Source of the DNA: Galbula dea
Lineage: Eukaryota > Chordata > Aves > Piciformes > Galbulidae
DNA length: 64,000 nucleotides
Direction of reading: 5' to 3'
Assembly (NCBI GenBank): GCA_013399015.1
Contig: VWZX01001930.1
Span: 1-64,000, forward strand
In this document: positions 12,129 to 25,239 of the stretch, piece after piece
Numbering within the stretch: the first letter of the stretch is position 1
Layout: the number at the start of each line of letters is the position of its first letter
The notes under the pieces: generated by a model
Told to the model about the DNA's origin: nothing
Seen by the model: only the letters and a program-made list of their open reading frames with translations
Database searches by the model: none
Position numbers and translations under genes: made by a program

Positions 12129-15022
12129 TATGTGTGAAGAGTGGACAGCAATGAAGTTTGCTGCCTCCCTCCACAGAAGTGGTACTCCGCCTCTGTGAGA
12201 AAACAGCTCACAGACCTACAGTTCAGTGAGTGAGGTTTGGAGCAATGTGAAACTTGCACTTCCCCTTCAGCTAACAGGTTTTGGAGTGTTTTCAAGCTAA
12301 ATAAAATATTCACAGTCACACACCTTTCAAGTTTCTTTTGTGTAAAAAGTACTTTGACAATTTCCAGTAGGCTTAAACTAGAATTTCTAAACAACTACCA
12401 TGTACCCTACAATGGAGCTGCAGTTCTACTTTTGTGTATTTTTGAATTTTGATAGGAAATGCACTAAATGTTCCTTAGTTACCTTGTGGGTATTTACCAT
12501 GTGTTGCTTTTTTGCATGTTGTTTCACATTTTTCATCTATTAATTAACCTAAATGAGGCACTAGACAGGATGGGCTTTACCCTACCCCAGCTGCTCCAGT
12601 TGTTGTTTTATTATAACTGATGTTTTTTCAGAAATTTTTCTTTCTTCAGCACAATCATCATAATTTCGTTTCTGTTCTTCCCTTCATTCCTGCTTTCCCT
12701 TCTATGTGCACATTCATTTTGGCTACAAAAGAAAAAGTGATAGAAAGATGCTGAGGCTGTTCTGTGGCATATAGGCTCTGCCTTTCTTTCCAGGTTTCAA
12801 GAAATGTTTCATATGGACAACTTTAGCTGGTCTGAAATGCTGCAACTCTGTTGCCCTTCAGGGAAACTGTGATGGCATATAGCAGCAGAAGACCTGGTGG
12901 TCTTTGCTTTCTACTTATTTCTTCAGCTACTGAATCCTCAGGAAACCTGTACTGGGACAGAGATTAAGTGGGAAGCGGCAGCTCTATGGCTGTAATTTCA
13001 GGATCCATTTTAATGGAATAGACTTGGATCATCACTGTGATGTTAATATTAATCATGCTGTCAATTTGGGGCTTCATCCTACTCCTCCTCAAGTCAATCA
13101 GAAAAGACATGCTGCTTCTGTAAACTAGAACCAGAGCCTGCCTGACGATGAGAATAAATACCAATCCAATTCTCCAGTCAGTCCTCAGCCTATGAATCTT
13201 AAAGTAGTTTCAGTGATGTCCATTCTAATGTTTGTATAGTCAAGAGCCCCACCTGTAATGAGCACAACTCCCACTAAGTATGAGGGATTAACTGAAAAGC
13301 AATTAATCTTCCTCACCAGAATTTTGTCCTCAATCAGATGACTCAGCTTTTTAACAGAATTTTAGAACCAACGCTGTGCAAGTAATAGCTTTCATTTGTA
13401 TTCAAAGGAAAACTCAAACCTACTTTGTCCAGTTATTTTTAGATTTTCCCTTGTTCCTTAGCAAATCCAAAGAATTAAACAAACAGGCTATGTAAATTAC
13501 TTCTGTGCTAGCTGGGGACCTTCCTGAGGATAGGTCTATTTATATGGTCAGCCACCTATGGCAGCCCATAGAAAGAGCAGATGGATTGCTCACAGAAAAT
13601 GAAGGCTTAATTCCCATCAGCAATAAAATGGAGAGCAGAAGTTAAATTTGTGGAATGCAGAGTGTCCCAGGAAAAGAAGTAAAGGCCAGAACCTTTTTTA
13701 TTTCTGTATTTGGAGAAATCTTAAATTGTCATTTATTGTTTTTCAGCAAAACTGGCATCTATTGGTAATACTTCACAGCTAGTGAGGAAATCCTATATAT
13801 TTCTTTTCCTTTGACTCCAACACAGGCAAGAATGGTACAGCCTAACTCCAGAGGAAGCAAGCAATTTATTAAAACAGCTGCTTTTTCTGAAGTGTCAGAC
13901 CTCTGACCATGATTTACTTTGAATGTTATTTACAGACCATATCTTTCTTTCTGTTACCTGTATGAAATGCTTTGTTGCTTCTACCAGTGCTTGGGCATAG
14001 ATATTAGGAGAACGTGGTTGCGGATAAGGTGGTTCTACGTAGCATGCTGATCACCAGAGTATCTGAAAGTCCACCTCCATTATTTAGCAAGGTGACTGGC
14101 ATAAGAGATTGCAGTACCACGATAGTCAACAAGCACAGGCTGTTACCTTACGACAGGCAGACAGAAAAAAATGCATCTTAACATAACCTCAGGTATGCAC
14201 AGCTTTATTATTTTGTTTTCTGTGCAATAGCTAAACGTTGGGGTTTTTTTAATTACTTGGCCACAACTGAAACTAAGCTCCTCTGTTGAGGTTTTTACAA
14301 GGTAGGTCTCACTAGTGTCATGAGCAGTGCCGTAATATAGCATAGAGACAGAATCAAGTATAGAGCATAATAGCGTTTTATTTGTGGGAGTACTTTCAGG
14401 CACAAAAAAGGACAAAGGTTTTGTGGATTCTTCAATTTGCAAGCAGCATCCTGTGTAGCTATATTGCTCTACCTTATCTGCAGCAAACAGTAGAGTATCG
14501 GAAACTCTCTGAGAAGAAAAGAGTTTTCAGTTTCTCAAATATCAGCTTTTGCTTTTTGCAGAGGCAGGGCTTATTTCAGTGGTTCTGTGATGGAATTCAA
14601 CATTTATTGATTTGCATTTAGCATAAGTGGTCTAGACACGTTACAGAGGGACTTTCATACCACACAAAAGTTGTTTGCTTTCTTTCAGAAGCATTTGTTT
14701 TCTTGAAGCATACCATGGCATAAGGCCTTTCAGTGTCTACCTTCCACACAATATTCCTGTCTTCCAGACTTCCTAACTGAGTATCCATTCCTTACCTTCT
14801 AAAGGTCTCTTTCAGTGGGAAGAGTAACTAGAGAGCCTTTATGTTGTTAATCAACCAGTGATAATAATAGCATCCAATAGGGCACAGCTATGACTAAGAC
14901 CTGAGCTTGCTGCAGAGCAGTACTGCAGGAGCAGCCCTGGGAGAGTTCTGGCTGACTCAGTCAGGAAATTCTCTTCAGAGGTGTGTACTGCAATGACAGC
15001 AAGAACAGCCATAATGGGCACC

Positions 15023-15440
15023 TGTCCTGCTTTCACTGGGACGGAATCCTAGGCCAGCCATGGGCTGCAGGCCATTAGCAATTTGGAGTCAACCACGACA
15101 TCTGTCTTGAACTGGCCAACAGGTGTATATCATACCATAAATATCATGCTCAGTATAAAGGGGGAAGTTTGCTTCTTGGACCCCTCTTGACCCTGTTCCT
15201 CCTTTTCCTTCTCCTGTGCACTGCTTTCCAATTTATTGTGACCACAGTACATTCACTGGGCTGTGCATAATTTTGTATACTTAAATTTTGGCATTAGTAT
15301 TAGTTTGGCTGTTTTGTTAAATCTGTTCTAATTTCAACCCATAGGTCTTCCCTCCTTTTCCTGATTCCCCCTTCTTTGCTGGGGAGGGGTCATCAGCTGG
15401 TAGAGCAGCCCCACATATGGGCTGACTGTAGATGGCACCA
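15023..15440 (+). mobile_element. decayed avian ERVL-type LTR
   Basis: The left end TGTCCTGCTTTCACTGGGA matches the TGTCCTGGTTT..GGCTGGGA start typical of avian ERVL-like LTRs. Then, in the expected order, come AACTGGCCAACAGG, CATACCATAAATATCATGCT, CAGTATAAAG (TATA box at 15154-15160) and GGGGGAAGTTTG. A T/A-rich stretch, a TTAAAT degenerate poly(A) site near 15317, TTTCAACCCATAGG, CCTGATTCCCCC and a G-rich GGGGAGGGGT at 15381 follow. This order is characteristic. The right end has decayed, so 15440 is approximate, and I see no internal retroviral sequence beside it. It is most likely a solo LTR. No target duplication was resolved. Confidence 0.78.
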
Positions 15441-16401
15441 TATATCCCACTTGCAACCCAGGACTCTATGACGACTGTGCTGCAAAGTGGGGAAATCACA
15501 AAACTATCTTCAGCTTAAAAAGAAATGCTTTGTGAGCTGGCAGAGGACAATCAGCATCTCACACTTAAAGTTCTACAGGGAAAACATCTGTAAAATCAGT
15601 GGATAAAATGGACTGTTATGAGGTAAAAAATGCATATCATTTTTTTTTTAGAAATATGGCACTTTTCAGATGTGGACTGCAGAAGAAATTGAATTTTAAA
15701 CTGATAATGTGAAAGTTTTTTCATTGCTACAGTGAGATCTCTACCATTCCAGTCTGACCACTCTGTTATTCATGAGTGTGCAAACGCTTTCAGTGCTGCC
15801 TCTTCCTTTTACACTCAAGCCTGATCTCCTTAGAAGATCCAGAAGGTATCTGCTAATAGTTTTTAGCGACCTGCAGTGGTGGGGAGACATGACCTCTTCC
15901 TAAAGCAGAAATTATTATGGACTTCTCCTTGCTAGCAGTTTAGATATTAGCACCAAACTAAAGGCTGTGGGTCAAATTCCTCTTTTCTTGTCAATGGGAG
16001 GATTGTCTATAAAGAAGAAAGCCCTTTGAAAGAAATGAGCAAAATCATCAGCACAGATGAATATAGAGTGGGCAAACACATTCTCTCATGAAAAATCATT
16101 TTAAAAGATGAAATGCCCAACATATACATCAAAGCTGGAGTCCATTAATCTAATCACAGCATACAAATCATTTTAGTTGTTAACCGTATAGGCACACAGG
16201 GATTCTCTTCTGCTGGCTCAGCACTGCAGCATAGTTTTTACACCCCCTTCCCAAACTTGCTGCTTTTGTTCTTGCTACTTACAAATTCTGTTTTAAACTA
16301 ACATTTCATCAGTTACATCCCCTCCAAAGGAATTAATGAACAGGTGGAGCAGCTGAGGTAGCAGGACAAGCAACAGTGGTAGAGGAAGGCAATAGGCCTG
16401 T
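15441..16401. other. non-coding stretch, possible ancient repeat at 15967-16003
   Basis: GGGTCAAATTCCTC followed by TTGTCAATGGGAGG at 15967-16003 resembles the old amniote GGGCCAAATTCTGCTC...CAATGG repeat, here in the orientation opposite to the copy at 7257. The rest shows nothing recognisable. Confidence 0.35.
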
Positions 16402-17212
16402 ATTGACAGACTCAGGCTGCTCAGGGCTTTGTCCTGCCAGGTCTGGCCCTGCTTTACTGTTTAATTATTCTCGTAGTAAAATGGCTTTCATTATATCCAG
16501 GAAAAATCACCTCACTCCTATTTATGAGTGTTTATTTATTCCTACTATCTCTCATCCTGCCACTGTTTACCTCAGCAAAGAGCCTGACTCTGCTCTCTAG
16601 TATCTTTAGGTACTGGTGGCAGCAGGTTCTCCATATAGAACCAGTGTGACTCCCTCAGCCTCTCCTCACAGGGCAAGTGCTCCAGCCTTGGCTGTCTCAG
16701 GAGCTGTCTGCTGAACTCACTGCAGTTTATTGACAGCTTTCATGTACTGAGGGGGCCAGAACTTAATCCAATATCCCAGATATGATGAAGAAAATACTGA
16801 GCAAAGAAGAATAACTGCTTCTCCTCATCTCCCGGCTGTGCTTCTGCTGACACAGCTGAGGGTGTTTCTAGCCTTGCTTGCTGGCAGAGGTCTGCTGACT
16901 CAGGCTCACCCAGCTGTACCCCAGGACCCCCAGGCCCTTCTCCACACAGCTGCTCCCCAGCCAGGCAATCCCAGTGTTTCCTATTGAATGTTAGTCTGTC
17001 TAAGACATAGGGCAGGGCATTTGTCCTGGCTGAACTTCATGAGGTTCTTGTCAGCTCATTTCTCCTGTCCAGGTCCTTCTGAATGGCAGCCCTGCTCCTG
17101 AGCTGCATGCACCCCTGCCCCCTTTCATTTCAAGTTGCAAACTTGATGAGGATAAATCTGTCTCCCTCTTTTCAGATCCAGGACAGGCCCCTGAGCAACA
17201 CCACATGTAAAC
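16402..17212 (-). mobile_element. degenerate CR1 LINE body, ORF2 C-terminal region
   Basis: On the plus strand this reads as the reverse complement of CR1. Landmarks in order: CAGGCTGCTCAGGGCTTTGT near 16410 (the region around the ORF2 stop); TATCTTTAGGTACTGG near 16600; CTCCCTCAGCCTCTCCTCAC near 16650 with GTGCTCCAGCC after it; TGAGGGGGCCAGAACTTAAT near 16747; CCCCAGGACCCCCAGGCCCT near 16920; CTGAACTTCATGAGGTTCTT near 17032; CCTGTCCAGGTCCTTCTGAA near 17067; GCAAACTTGATGAGG near 17137; and CCTGAGCAACACCACATGT near 17190. These correspond to the end of the reverse transcriptase and the downstream part of CR1 ORF2. Many substitutions and indels leave no continuous reading frame, so it is a dead copy. 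The segment around 16450-16590 is the most diverged. It is older than the short CR1 tails elsewhere in the window. Confidence 0.85.
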
Positions 17213-20197
17213 ATTTGCGTGTAACTTTTTTCCATCCGTACTTTATTAAAAGCTAAAATTGTTTCAAGTGTTGCACTAGAAAAGATTTTAGCAATAAATC
17301 CGTCCAAACATAATGTTTCCAGCAAACTTGTTGCAAGATGGTTTAAAGAAAGTAATATTAGGCTGCCAAGACATTTTTAAGGCAGCAGGAACTGATGAAG
17401 TAATTTTTCACATTATTTTAGCATTTTTCTATCTAAGAAATTTATGAGGTTAAGAAGTGACTTAGACTTCAGTTATGGCTTAGCTCCAAAGTACCTCCAA
17501 AACCAAGTATATAGGAGAGCCAGCATGCCCAAAACTGAACTGGAAAACTATATAATGGAAAGGATAACACTGTGTGCAGTGTTCAGGGAGCTAAAGTTCA
17601 CTCTGGTCTAATTTTATTTTTACTTATCTTTGAGCCCAACTGTGATGCTCATGTGGCTCCCACCTCAGAGTTTGTTAGCATGGTATTTAATTGGAAAAAA
17701 ACAAAATGAAACATTCTTTCAAAGTAGAATTCCTTTTTGCTACTAAAACACACACACACACAAAGAGGCAAAATGCCAAAAATGTCCTATTTAAAGCACA
17801 AAAGATACAGAGCCAGAAATTCCCTGGCTTCATTAGAGGTGTGAATATTGATATGTAGTTTTTACTCTGAGTTTTGGCTCTTTTCTCACTCAGTTGTTGT
17901 CTTTATTCATAAGCTCAGAAATTCTGCTGAGTGTGTCAACCTCTCGTTTTGCTGCTGTGGCTGAACAAGCTTTCTTCTGTTTTAGGAATATATCTTGCAA
18001 GACTTCTCTCTGATGATAACTTTTTGTTCATTTGCTGGCTTGATTCTGCTGAATGGATGGGATAGTTAAGCTTATAAAGAAAAGAATCCTCATTCAGATC
18101 TCCTCCATAGTTTTGCATTTGCCATCTTACCTTAACGATTAACAGATTAGCTGACGTGATAGCTTTTCCTTTTCTAATAGCCTCAGGCAGAATTTTTTGA
18201 TGTGTCCAATTTCCCCCTGGAGTATCTGTCAGCTTCTGTGCAGCTCTCTGGGCTTGAATACTATGGGGTAAAGTGCCACATTTAGAGACACGTGGCTGCC
18301 CTGAATGACTTGTTCTGCGAACATAAGACAACTCAGCTCTGAACAGACACTGGCTTCAGAATTGAAAGCAGCAGAGATACATCAGCCCAGTACTAAGCCC
18401 AGGTTAATTAGCCCCCCTGAGAAGCTCACCACATTGCCTAAAGCTTTTCAGCATCTTAGGTCACATCTTGTTTTTCCTCTTCTAAATGTGCGGTATGACT
18501 GCTTGATACACGAGCAGGACTCTTGAGCATCACACAATATTGTTGTGCCCCCAATAGTTGTAACATCTTCCTGACCTTTGTAATAAAGATTCCCATTCAT
18601 AAAACCTCTGCTTTCGGCACCTGGCTTGTTATTGGAGTCAGCGTACCTGGGTAGCAGGAGAGAGGCACACTGTAGTCATTGTCAAAAGTGTAACAAGAAT
18701 GGCTCTGTCATCTGTAGATCAGAATGGGAAAAGTATGCCACCTTTAGCAGAGAGAGCTGCTACACACAGAGTAGCAAAACTACCTTTCCCAAGGAGACTT
18801 GATGCAATACCATGTAACAGTGACACCAGATTCATTTGAGAATGTCATCACAAGTTTTTCAGCTTGTACCCTCTGTCTATAAGCATAATAATGATGGCTG
18901 GGCCCAGCAAACTTTTAAAAGCCAGCTGCAAGGAAGGCTGATATGGCTGCCTTTCTTTTAGTGCTTTGAAGACCGTCGAATTTTTTTGTGTAAGCTGCTT
19001 GCTTCTGATAAAACAGCTGCGGGCAGAATTAATTTGGGGTGAGTAGGTGAGAAGAAAGAGGACCAGTGATGGTGATATCCACCAGGGCATAGGTGCTGTA
19101 TTTAGATGGGGTCCAAGAGGCCTGCTCTGCTCTGAACCCAACAAGCCTATCTCCCTTGCAAAAGAGTTAATATCTAGTTAATGAGTATTTTTGCAGTTGT
19201 AGAACAAAATGCAGCAATACACGACTAAACTATTTTCATTGTTTCCCTAAGAAAGCTCAGCTTAAAGGCAAAACCTCTTATTTTTAAAAAAAATTGGTCC
19301 CAAGTTTATCCATCTTTCCAGATGAAACGTGAGGTGCCAAGAAGCCTTGTGACTTTCTGAAGTCAAACACTTGGCTGGTGTAAATTTACATTGTTCATTT
19401 AAAGTTGGTGGAGCTAATGTGGCTCTTGCTGCCTCAGGATCTAGCCTCCACACTCAGAGGAGTATTATACTGAAATTAGAAACACCAGGTGTGTTACTGT
19501 TGTACCTCCAAGGTGTTTGTAAATAGGCTGCAGATGTTGAAACATTCATGATTTGCAGTGTGTGGGCATGAGGTCCAGGTATTATCCACTGTGTCTTCAA
19601 AAGCAGGGTAGGAGGAGGAGAAAACTTGGATATCTACTGTGCTTATGGAAAAAGAAAACATTACTGTGGAGAGACTCAGGGGAAAGTGCAGAAGGGAGAA
19701 TATAGGAATGGTGTAGGAATTTTGTGGCTATTGATGTGAGAGAGACTTTGAAACAAGGCATTTGACTTGCTTATATAGCACAATGTTACAGTGGCAGAAG
19801 CAGACAGCCTCCAGTTTTAACCGATTATCTCTTCTTAAAAATATTTAGGGTGAGCAGACATGCTACTTAAATACTGCATTAAGACATCATTTATCAAAAA
19901 GAAATAGGTGCCATTTGGCATCTGCTGTAATTGCTATGATGAAAATAGGAATACATAACTATCAGAAGAAAGGGTGCCACATTTTTAAAAACCTTACAGC
20001 TATTTTATGTGTTTCTAATGGCCAATGAATAAATGATGCAACATACATTTTACATACCTGAAGTAACGAATTTGAGATTTAATCATACATAATGATTTTC
20101 AGGTACTAGGCACGTTAAATATGCTGAGGAAAAAATTGCTTTTGATGTGAAGTATGAATACACTTACGAGCATGTTGGGTAGTTCCTGGCAGTACCT
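17213..20197. other. non-coding stretch
   Basis: No gene recognised. A (CA)n tract lies at 17748-17762. A minus-strand frame of 131 codons lies at 17936-18331 and matches no family I know. An AATAAA at 18582-18587 is followed by a few CpG (near 18615 and 18641), which loosely resembles the R/U5 part of an LTR; it is treated under findings. Confidence 0.5.
17748..17762. repeat. (AC)n microsatellite
   Basis: An uninterrupted AC run of about 7.5 units following a short A-run. It is short but perfect, so it may be polymorphic. Confidence 0.9.
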
Positions 20198-20378
20198 TCT
20201 AGCATTGGAACAGGCTGCCTCAGGAAGTTGTTGAGTCACTATCCCTGGAAGTATTTACCAGAAGCGTAGATATGGTGCTTAGAGACATGGTTTAGTGGTG
20301 GACTTGGCAGCAGTAGGTTAATGGTTGGACTTGATGATCTTAAAGGCCTTTTCCAACCTAAACAATTCTAAGATTCTA
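20198..20378 (+). mobile_element. CR1 LINE 5'-truncated 3' end
   Basis: Plus-strand CR1 tail. AGCATTGGAACAGGCTGCCT is followed by GTTGAGTCACTATCCCTGGA, ATGGTTTAGTGGTGGACTTG, GGTTGGACTTGATGATCTTA and TTTTCCAACCTAAACAATTC. It ends with the degenerate 8-bp tail repeat (ATTCTAAG, ATTCTA). This matches the last ~180 bp of avian CR1 closely, with few indels. It contains only the end of ORF2 and the 3' UTR, so it is non-functional. The 5' truncation is the usual outcome of CR1 retrotransposition. Confidence 0.95.
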
Positions 20379-21018
20379 ACTTAAGATAATATTTGACCCC
20401 AGCAATGGACCCACCATGGTACATGAAAAGCAGGCATATAGCTCTTATCTTCTGGATGTCCAGTCATGAAAAACAATTGCTATATATTCTTTATTCTGAT
20501 CCTGCCACTGCTTGCTACTACAGTCTTTAACATGAGCCACAGGTCACATACGAACACAGCTGAACATGTTAAAAAATGAGCGGAGAGGAATAATATTAAT
20601 AAAAAAATTACATTACCTTCTTCCTGCAAACAAATCCAACCCTATGTTCATCAGTTACAAGTATCACTCAAAGAGTAATGAAAGAATATATTTTTTCTTC
20701 AAAACAAAATTGTCTGATTTTTTTTACTCAATGGAAGGAAATGAGATAGTCTTTAAATCAACGAATTCTAAGTAATTAGTTAACTCGTAAGGAGAAAGTA
20801 CATTGTCTGCCAGGTAGATGAATCTTCCATCAATGAATTTAATCTGTGATTTTTTTTTTCTGAATGTAATAAGACATGATGCATTTTGTCCACATTTCTC
20901 TGGAAGGAATCTCAAAGAAGCAATTAATATCAAACTGAATGACTGATCAACCATCTGCCAATTCCAGCACATTCAATACAACTGGTGGTTTATTCAAATA
21001 GAGAGAGTACAGACTTAC
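20379..21018. other. non-coding stretch
   Basis: AT-rich DNA downstream of the CR1 tail, with short T-runs. No gene or repeat is recognised. If the segment at 21019-21128 is an exon, this is intron on the minus strand. Confidence 0.5.
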
Positions 21019-21128
21019 CCACCAGAACAATTGATTCAGCCCAGATGAGAAGGCAAGAATTATATGTAATTACACATGCAGTGAAACCTGCTTGTATAAG
21101 ACTTTGATGCGGTGAAAGTCTTTTTCTC
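21019..21128 (-). CDS. candidate internal exon, unidentified membrane-protein-like peptide
   Basis: The minus-strand signals are strong on both sides. The acceptor is a long polypyrimidine tract (CTATCTTTCATCTTTTACTG) ending TAG|G, and the donor is GG|GTAAGTC. The 110-base segment is open in only one frame. There it starts with the third base of a codon and ends after the first base of another. The peptide begins with a basic KRLSPHQS segment followed by a hydrophobic stretch (GFTACVITYNSCLLIWAE) about one membrane span long. It contains one CpG. Its start phase fits the end phase of the candidate exon at 30785-31053. I do not recognise the family. Splice-like signals arise by chance in T-rich DNA, so this is only a candidate. 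Confidence 0.3.
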
Positions 21129-24100
21129 CTACAGTAAAAGATGAAAGATAGCAGGAAACTTTCAGTATATTGCAATGTGTAAGGTTCAAGACAAGTCATA
21201 CTAAATCTTTGCTTGTCAAGGAGTTGTCTGGGGAGTGGGAGGAGTTGCCTCATTACACGAGGTTTTGCTGTTTGAACTCAGATATTCAGAGATGCTAAAA
21301 GGATTAAACACTCCAATGGATTTCTTTTGGTGGACTTGAGTAACATAATCCTCAGGCAACACTTAGCTCTCAAGTTTTGACATCACAGAAGGCAGCTGCA
21401 GGGGCAGGAAGCTATCCAACAAAGGGAGAGGAAATCCTGGGTTCTTTGGTTCAATAGAATATAAATGAAGACGACATTATCATGAATAAGAAATCAAAGC
21501 AGAAGACATTTTGTGGCAGCTTCTGACCTCTGATTTGGTGTCAGCCTATAAATCATCTGCAAGGTCAGCGGGAAAAGTCATGTGAGGTTTTCTACATCCT
21601 TAAGAGAATCTGTACTTCTGCACTCCATTTTTCCTCAGTTGGTTTGCTTAGCTCCAGGGGGGCAGGTTAGAATTATGTCTGGAAACAAGGGCATAAAATC
21701 CTCCCGTGAGTTACAATTGCTGTATTTACACAGAAAGAGTCCTCAGGTCACTATGCAGGATGTGTACCGAAGTTAGAGGAAACGGAATTTCACAAAGGAG
21801 GAATTTCATGGCTGGTTGTAATGATTCTGGGTTTTAACAGAACAAAATCAAATTGTAATAGTGATCAAAAGTAAAAAGGATAGTTCAGAGAATACCTACC
21901 TTTCCCCCCACCCCCATGAAAATAATGCTTCTCCACCATGTGACATGGACAGAAACCAGGAAGGGTCGTACCAGCCAAGCTTATCTATACAGCACAGAGT
22001 TCTGGCATCAGACACAAAGCACTCAGATTTTCACAGAAATGAAAGTGCTAGTTTATTCCTGAGAGTGTTAGAACCTCTACTTTGATATTGCACAGTGCCA
22101 GTCATTCAGAAGAAGGTGATTTTGAATCACCAATAGCTCTAGGATGGGAGTAAGTTGCAGCTCAGGACTTTTATGAGTAGAGTTTGAAAACAGAATTTGC
22201 TTCTTGACCCAAATAGGGCCAATAGACCTTTAGGATTAGCTAAGTACCTTCAGTGTTCACCTGTTGATTGTTATATGAAGCAACTGCAGAAAACATAGCC
22301 TGCAGACTTCACATATCGTAGGTAATCAGTCCTTCCTTCTGCAAAATACTTCTAAGGTCACCTGTTTTGAAACAAATTTTAACTGATTAGCAGCATGTGA
22401 AAATGATTGCTAGTAATTAAATCAGTGCTTATGTAGCCAGGCACATAGCAAAATGGGGGTAGTGGATTTTCTGTGGTTATCTTTAGGAAGCTTCTGTATT
22501 CATTTTTAATTGTGTAATTGTGCTTAAACCCAGCTTTTGCCTGTTATACTTTGCATTTCACAGGTCAGTAAGGATTTGTTTGTTTAAAGTAAAGAAAACG
22601 AATTGGCATTAATTTTCAATGTTATTGATTTAATTTAGTGTGGAGGAGAGGGAGTATTTTTGGGACTGGATATTAACTGCTTCTATGTAAGCTGACATTC
22701 TTTCTGTATCTGCTATCTCTTTTTAAATACTGCTGTTGACTTTTGTTAACCCACTGAGTCCGAGGAAAGGAAACCTAGTGTAACTTGAAATAATTCAGAT
22801 TCCTCAGCAGTAATTATGGCTGCTGTTATTTTCTGCTGCTATTGGGGAAAAGGGTGTAAGACTTCTATGCTAGAGTCTAGCTTGTCAGCAGCTAAATTTG
22901 CTGCTTAGTCAAGGTTCTTGTACCACCTGTTCCACCAAGCTGCACTTCCAAACCAATCTGCATATAATGGCACTGTGAGAAAATTGGTTGGACTTCTTGG
23001 TATTAAACTTTAATTATCCTGTATATAAGTGCTCTGTTTTGCCTTTCTCAGCACCTTCCAGAGGCAACTGCAGCCCCTAGGTTTAACTACCTTCATATAC
23101 TGGCAAAATGATAGTTCTGATATGGTTGTTTTCCTTGTGTTTCTAGACAGTGTTTCCTCTCTTTGGTTGTTGAGCATGTCTTCTTAGCAACATGCAGTAT
23201 CAGAGGAGCAAGTTTTAGCCCAGTTTGCTAGTTCTTTTGGCTGCCTTGAATGGTTCTGTTGCAATATTGAGACCTGCCTTGACTGAAGGATAGCCCCAAT
23301 CCAAAATGATCCACAGTATTTTCACCCTCCCAGCCCAGAAGGTGCTATCACAGGAGGACTTGCTATCTTGAAGGGAAACAAGGGCACAGACAAATCTTTA
23401 GACTGCTTTCACTTGTACTAAGACTTGAGTCAAAACGTGAACAAGATAGATTTCTCTGCACCAATTTCTTTCCAGCAGCAAAGAGCTCTATGCAGGCTTA
23501 ATGATTTGGCTGCTGGCTGAGAGATGTAATATATTCAACTGTCTCCCCGTGGATTTCTGCCCTAAAAGATACCTTTTTTCACTTAATTTTTTTTCATCAT
23601 TATGCCACCTAACATGAAAGTAGAAAGGGTAGGAGTAATTTTTAAAGACATTTCTTATTGCAGATCTGAAACTCTTAGTGGCCCTTGTAAATTAGTACAC
23701 ATCTAAACACATGATCAGTACGTGAAACCATGAGCATCCCAGGAGCAGCTGGTGTGTTGGCTGCAAAAGGCTATTCTTCATTTAAGATACTCTGATTGCA
23801 ACTGAATATAGTGAAAAGGTATGACTCTCAAACCCACTGCTGCTCAAAATGTTCTATTTCTGCAGTTATCTTATTTTTCAAGGATTGGGAAGTTAAAAGA
23901 TGAATGAGATCTTGAAATTGCAAGGCAGCATGTAGCTTTATGAAAGTTAAATTTTTATTTTTTCCTGAAAGCACTGAAGTTTAAAATTATTAACCTTATA
24001 TTTGTATTTCCAAATCTGTGTTTCTTATGAATCTCTGTTTAAACAAACATGAAAATCCTGTTGCTTTTTCAACTACAGTGGTGCTTAGTAATTTCTGTGG

Positions 24101-24162
24101 TCTCAAACTAAATAGAATCCATTTTTAGAAGATGAACATTTAAATACCTCTGGTAATCCAAG

Positions 24163-24177
24163 AAAAAAAAAAAAAAA
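24163..24177. repeat. A15 homopolymer
   Basis: A run of 15 A. I looked upstream for a processed pseudogene or a retroposed body and saw none, so it is listed as simple sequence. Confidence 0.9.
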
Positions 24178-25227
24178 GCACTATATATTTCTTAACAGCT
24201 GTAAGTTCTTATATGCAAATTTTTGCTTAAAAAAACAAATCACCATTTATTGAAGAAATGTATGTTATTTAACAGTTGTATTTATTTTATACTCAACAAT
24301 TATAACACTCTTAGACTACTACTTCCTTTTATGGACTTTTCCTTAGGATGCCTTCTTATATTAGCATTTCCTTTGATTATAGGCAGATCTCCAAGTCTAT
24401 AAGTGTTTTTAATGTTTCTTAATCCCTTTTTAGCCCTTCTTCTTTGCTTTATTTTCCCCTTCTATTTTTTTAAACTACTTTTTAAATATTTTTTTTATAC
24501 TTCTGAAAGTTTTTAATCAAAACTATTTGCCAGACTTAGTGGCTAGTAGAATATTTTCAGTTTCCTCATCATTATTTTTCTTTGATACCTTCATTATTCA
24601 CAAAAAAAAGATCCTCCCAAGTTCTTCACAAAGACTACTTTGTAGATAATATTACAGAAATGCAGAGAATGATTTGGGTGAACTTGGTGATCCTGTATGT
24701 TGATTAACAAAGGAATATAAAGACCAGAATTGTTTTAATGGGCTATATGCAAAATGGATGTCTAGGTTAGAGTGGGAAAATAATAGCAAGATTATTTCAT
24801 TGCAAAAGGAAATACTACTGTAGGAAATGAGAAATCATGCAGATAAATGATAAATCAATGCAGGAATGCTTCACTGTAATGGAAGGATGAGGCTGAATAC
24901 ATTTTTATCCTTTTTTTAAATTTTATTTTATTTTTTTAATTGAATGTTGTGGTCACTGTTTCACAGTCAATACCACAGAAAAACCTGTACAGATTGTGTC
25001 TGTATATAACTTGGAAATGCAAGTGTTCATTACATAGTACTTTGCAGGCTTGAAAGCATGAAAAAAATATTTTTCAGCTGTCTCTCAAAGGAATGGGTTT
25101 TCCTTTGGTTACATGTAGGGTTATCTGGGCAAAATGAAGAAAATTAATTTCAATGTGATTAACAAACATAGTACAACTTGTTTGCTGGTTCATGATATGC
25201 AAACTGACTGTAAACTTTATAAAAAAT

Positions 25228-25239
25228 AATATATATATA
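25228..25239. repeat. (AT)n tract
   Basis: Short alternating AT run following an A-run. Nothing else marks it. Confidence 0.8.

Larger units (their letters stand above)
7312..15022. other. long non-coding stretch
   Basis: No gene that I can support. A plus-strand acceptor-like signal (TTTTCTCTGCAG) ends near 7519, and another (CTTATCTGCTGCAG) ends near 11482. The sequence after each stays open for a while but has no good donor. A minus-strand 70-base segment at 9446-9515 has plausible splice borders. Minus-strand open frames of 134 and 170 codons lie near 9.05-9.46 and 11.88-12.39 kb and resemble no family I know. Purine- or pyrimidine-rich patches occur near 11275-11295. Confidence 0.5.

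Noticed and set aside
11882..12394. 170-codon minus-strand open frame
   Set aside because: It runs through a CA microsatellite that creates its Cys/Val-rich stretch, has no recognisable domain and no splice or promoter support.
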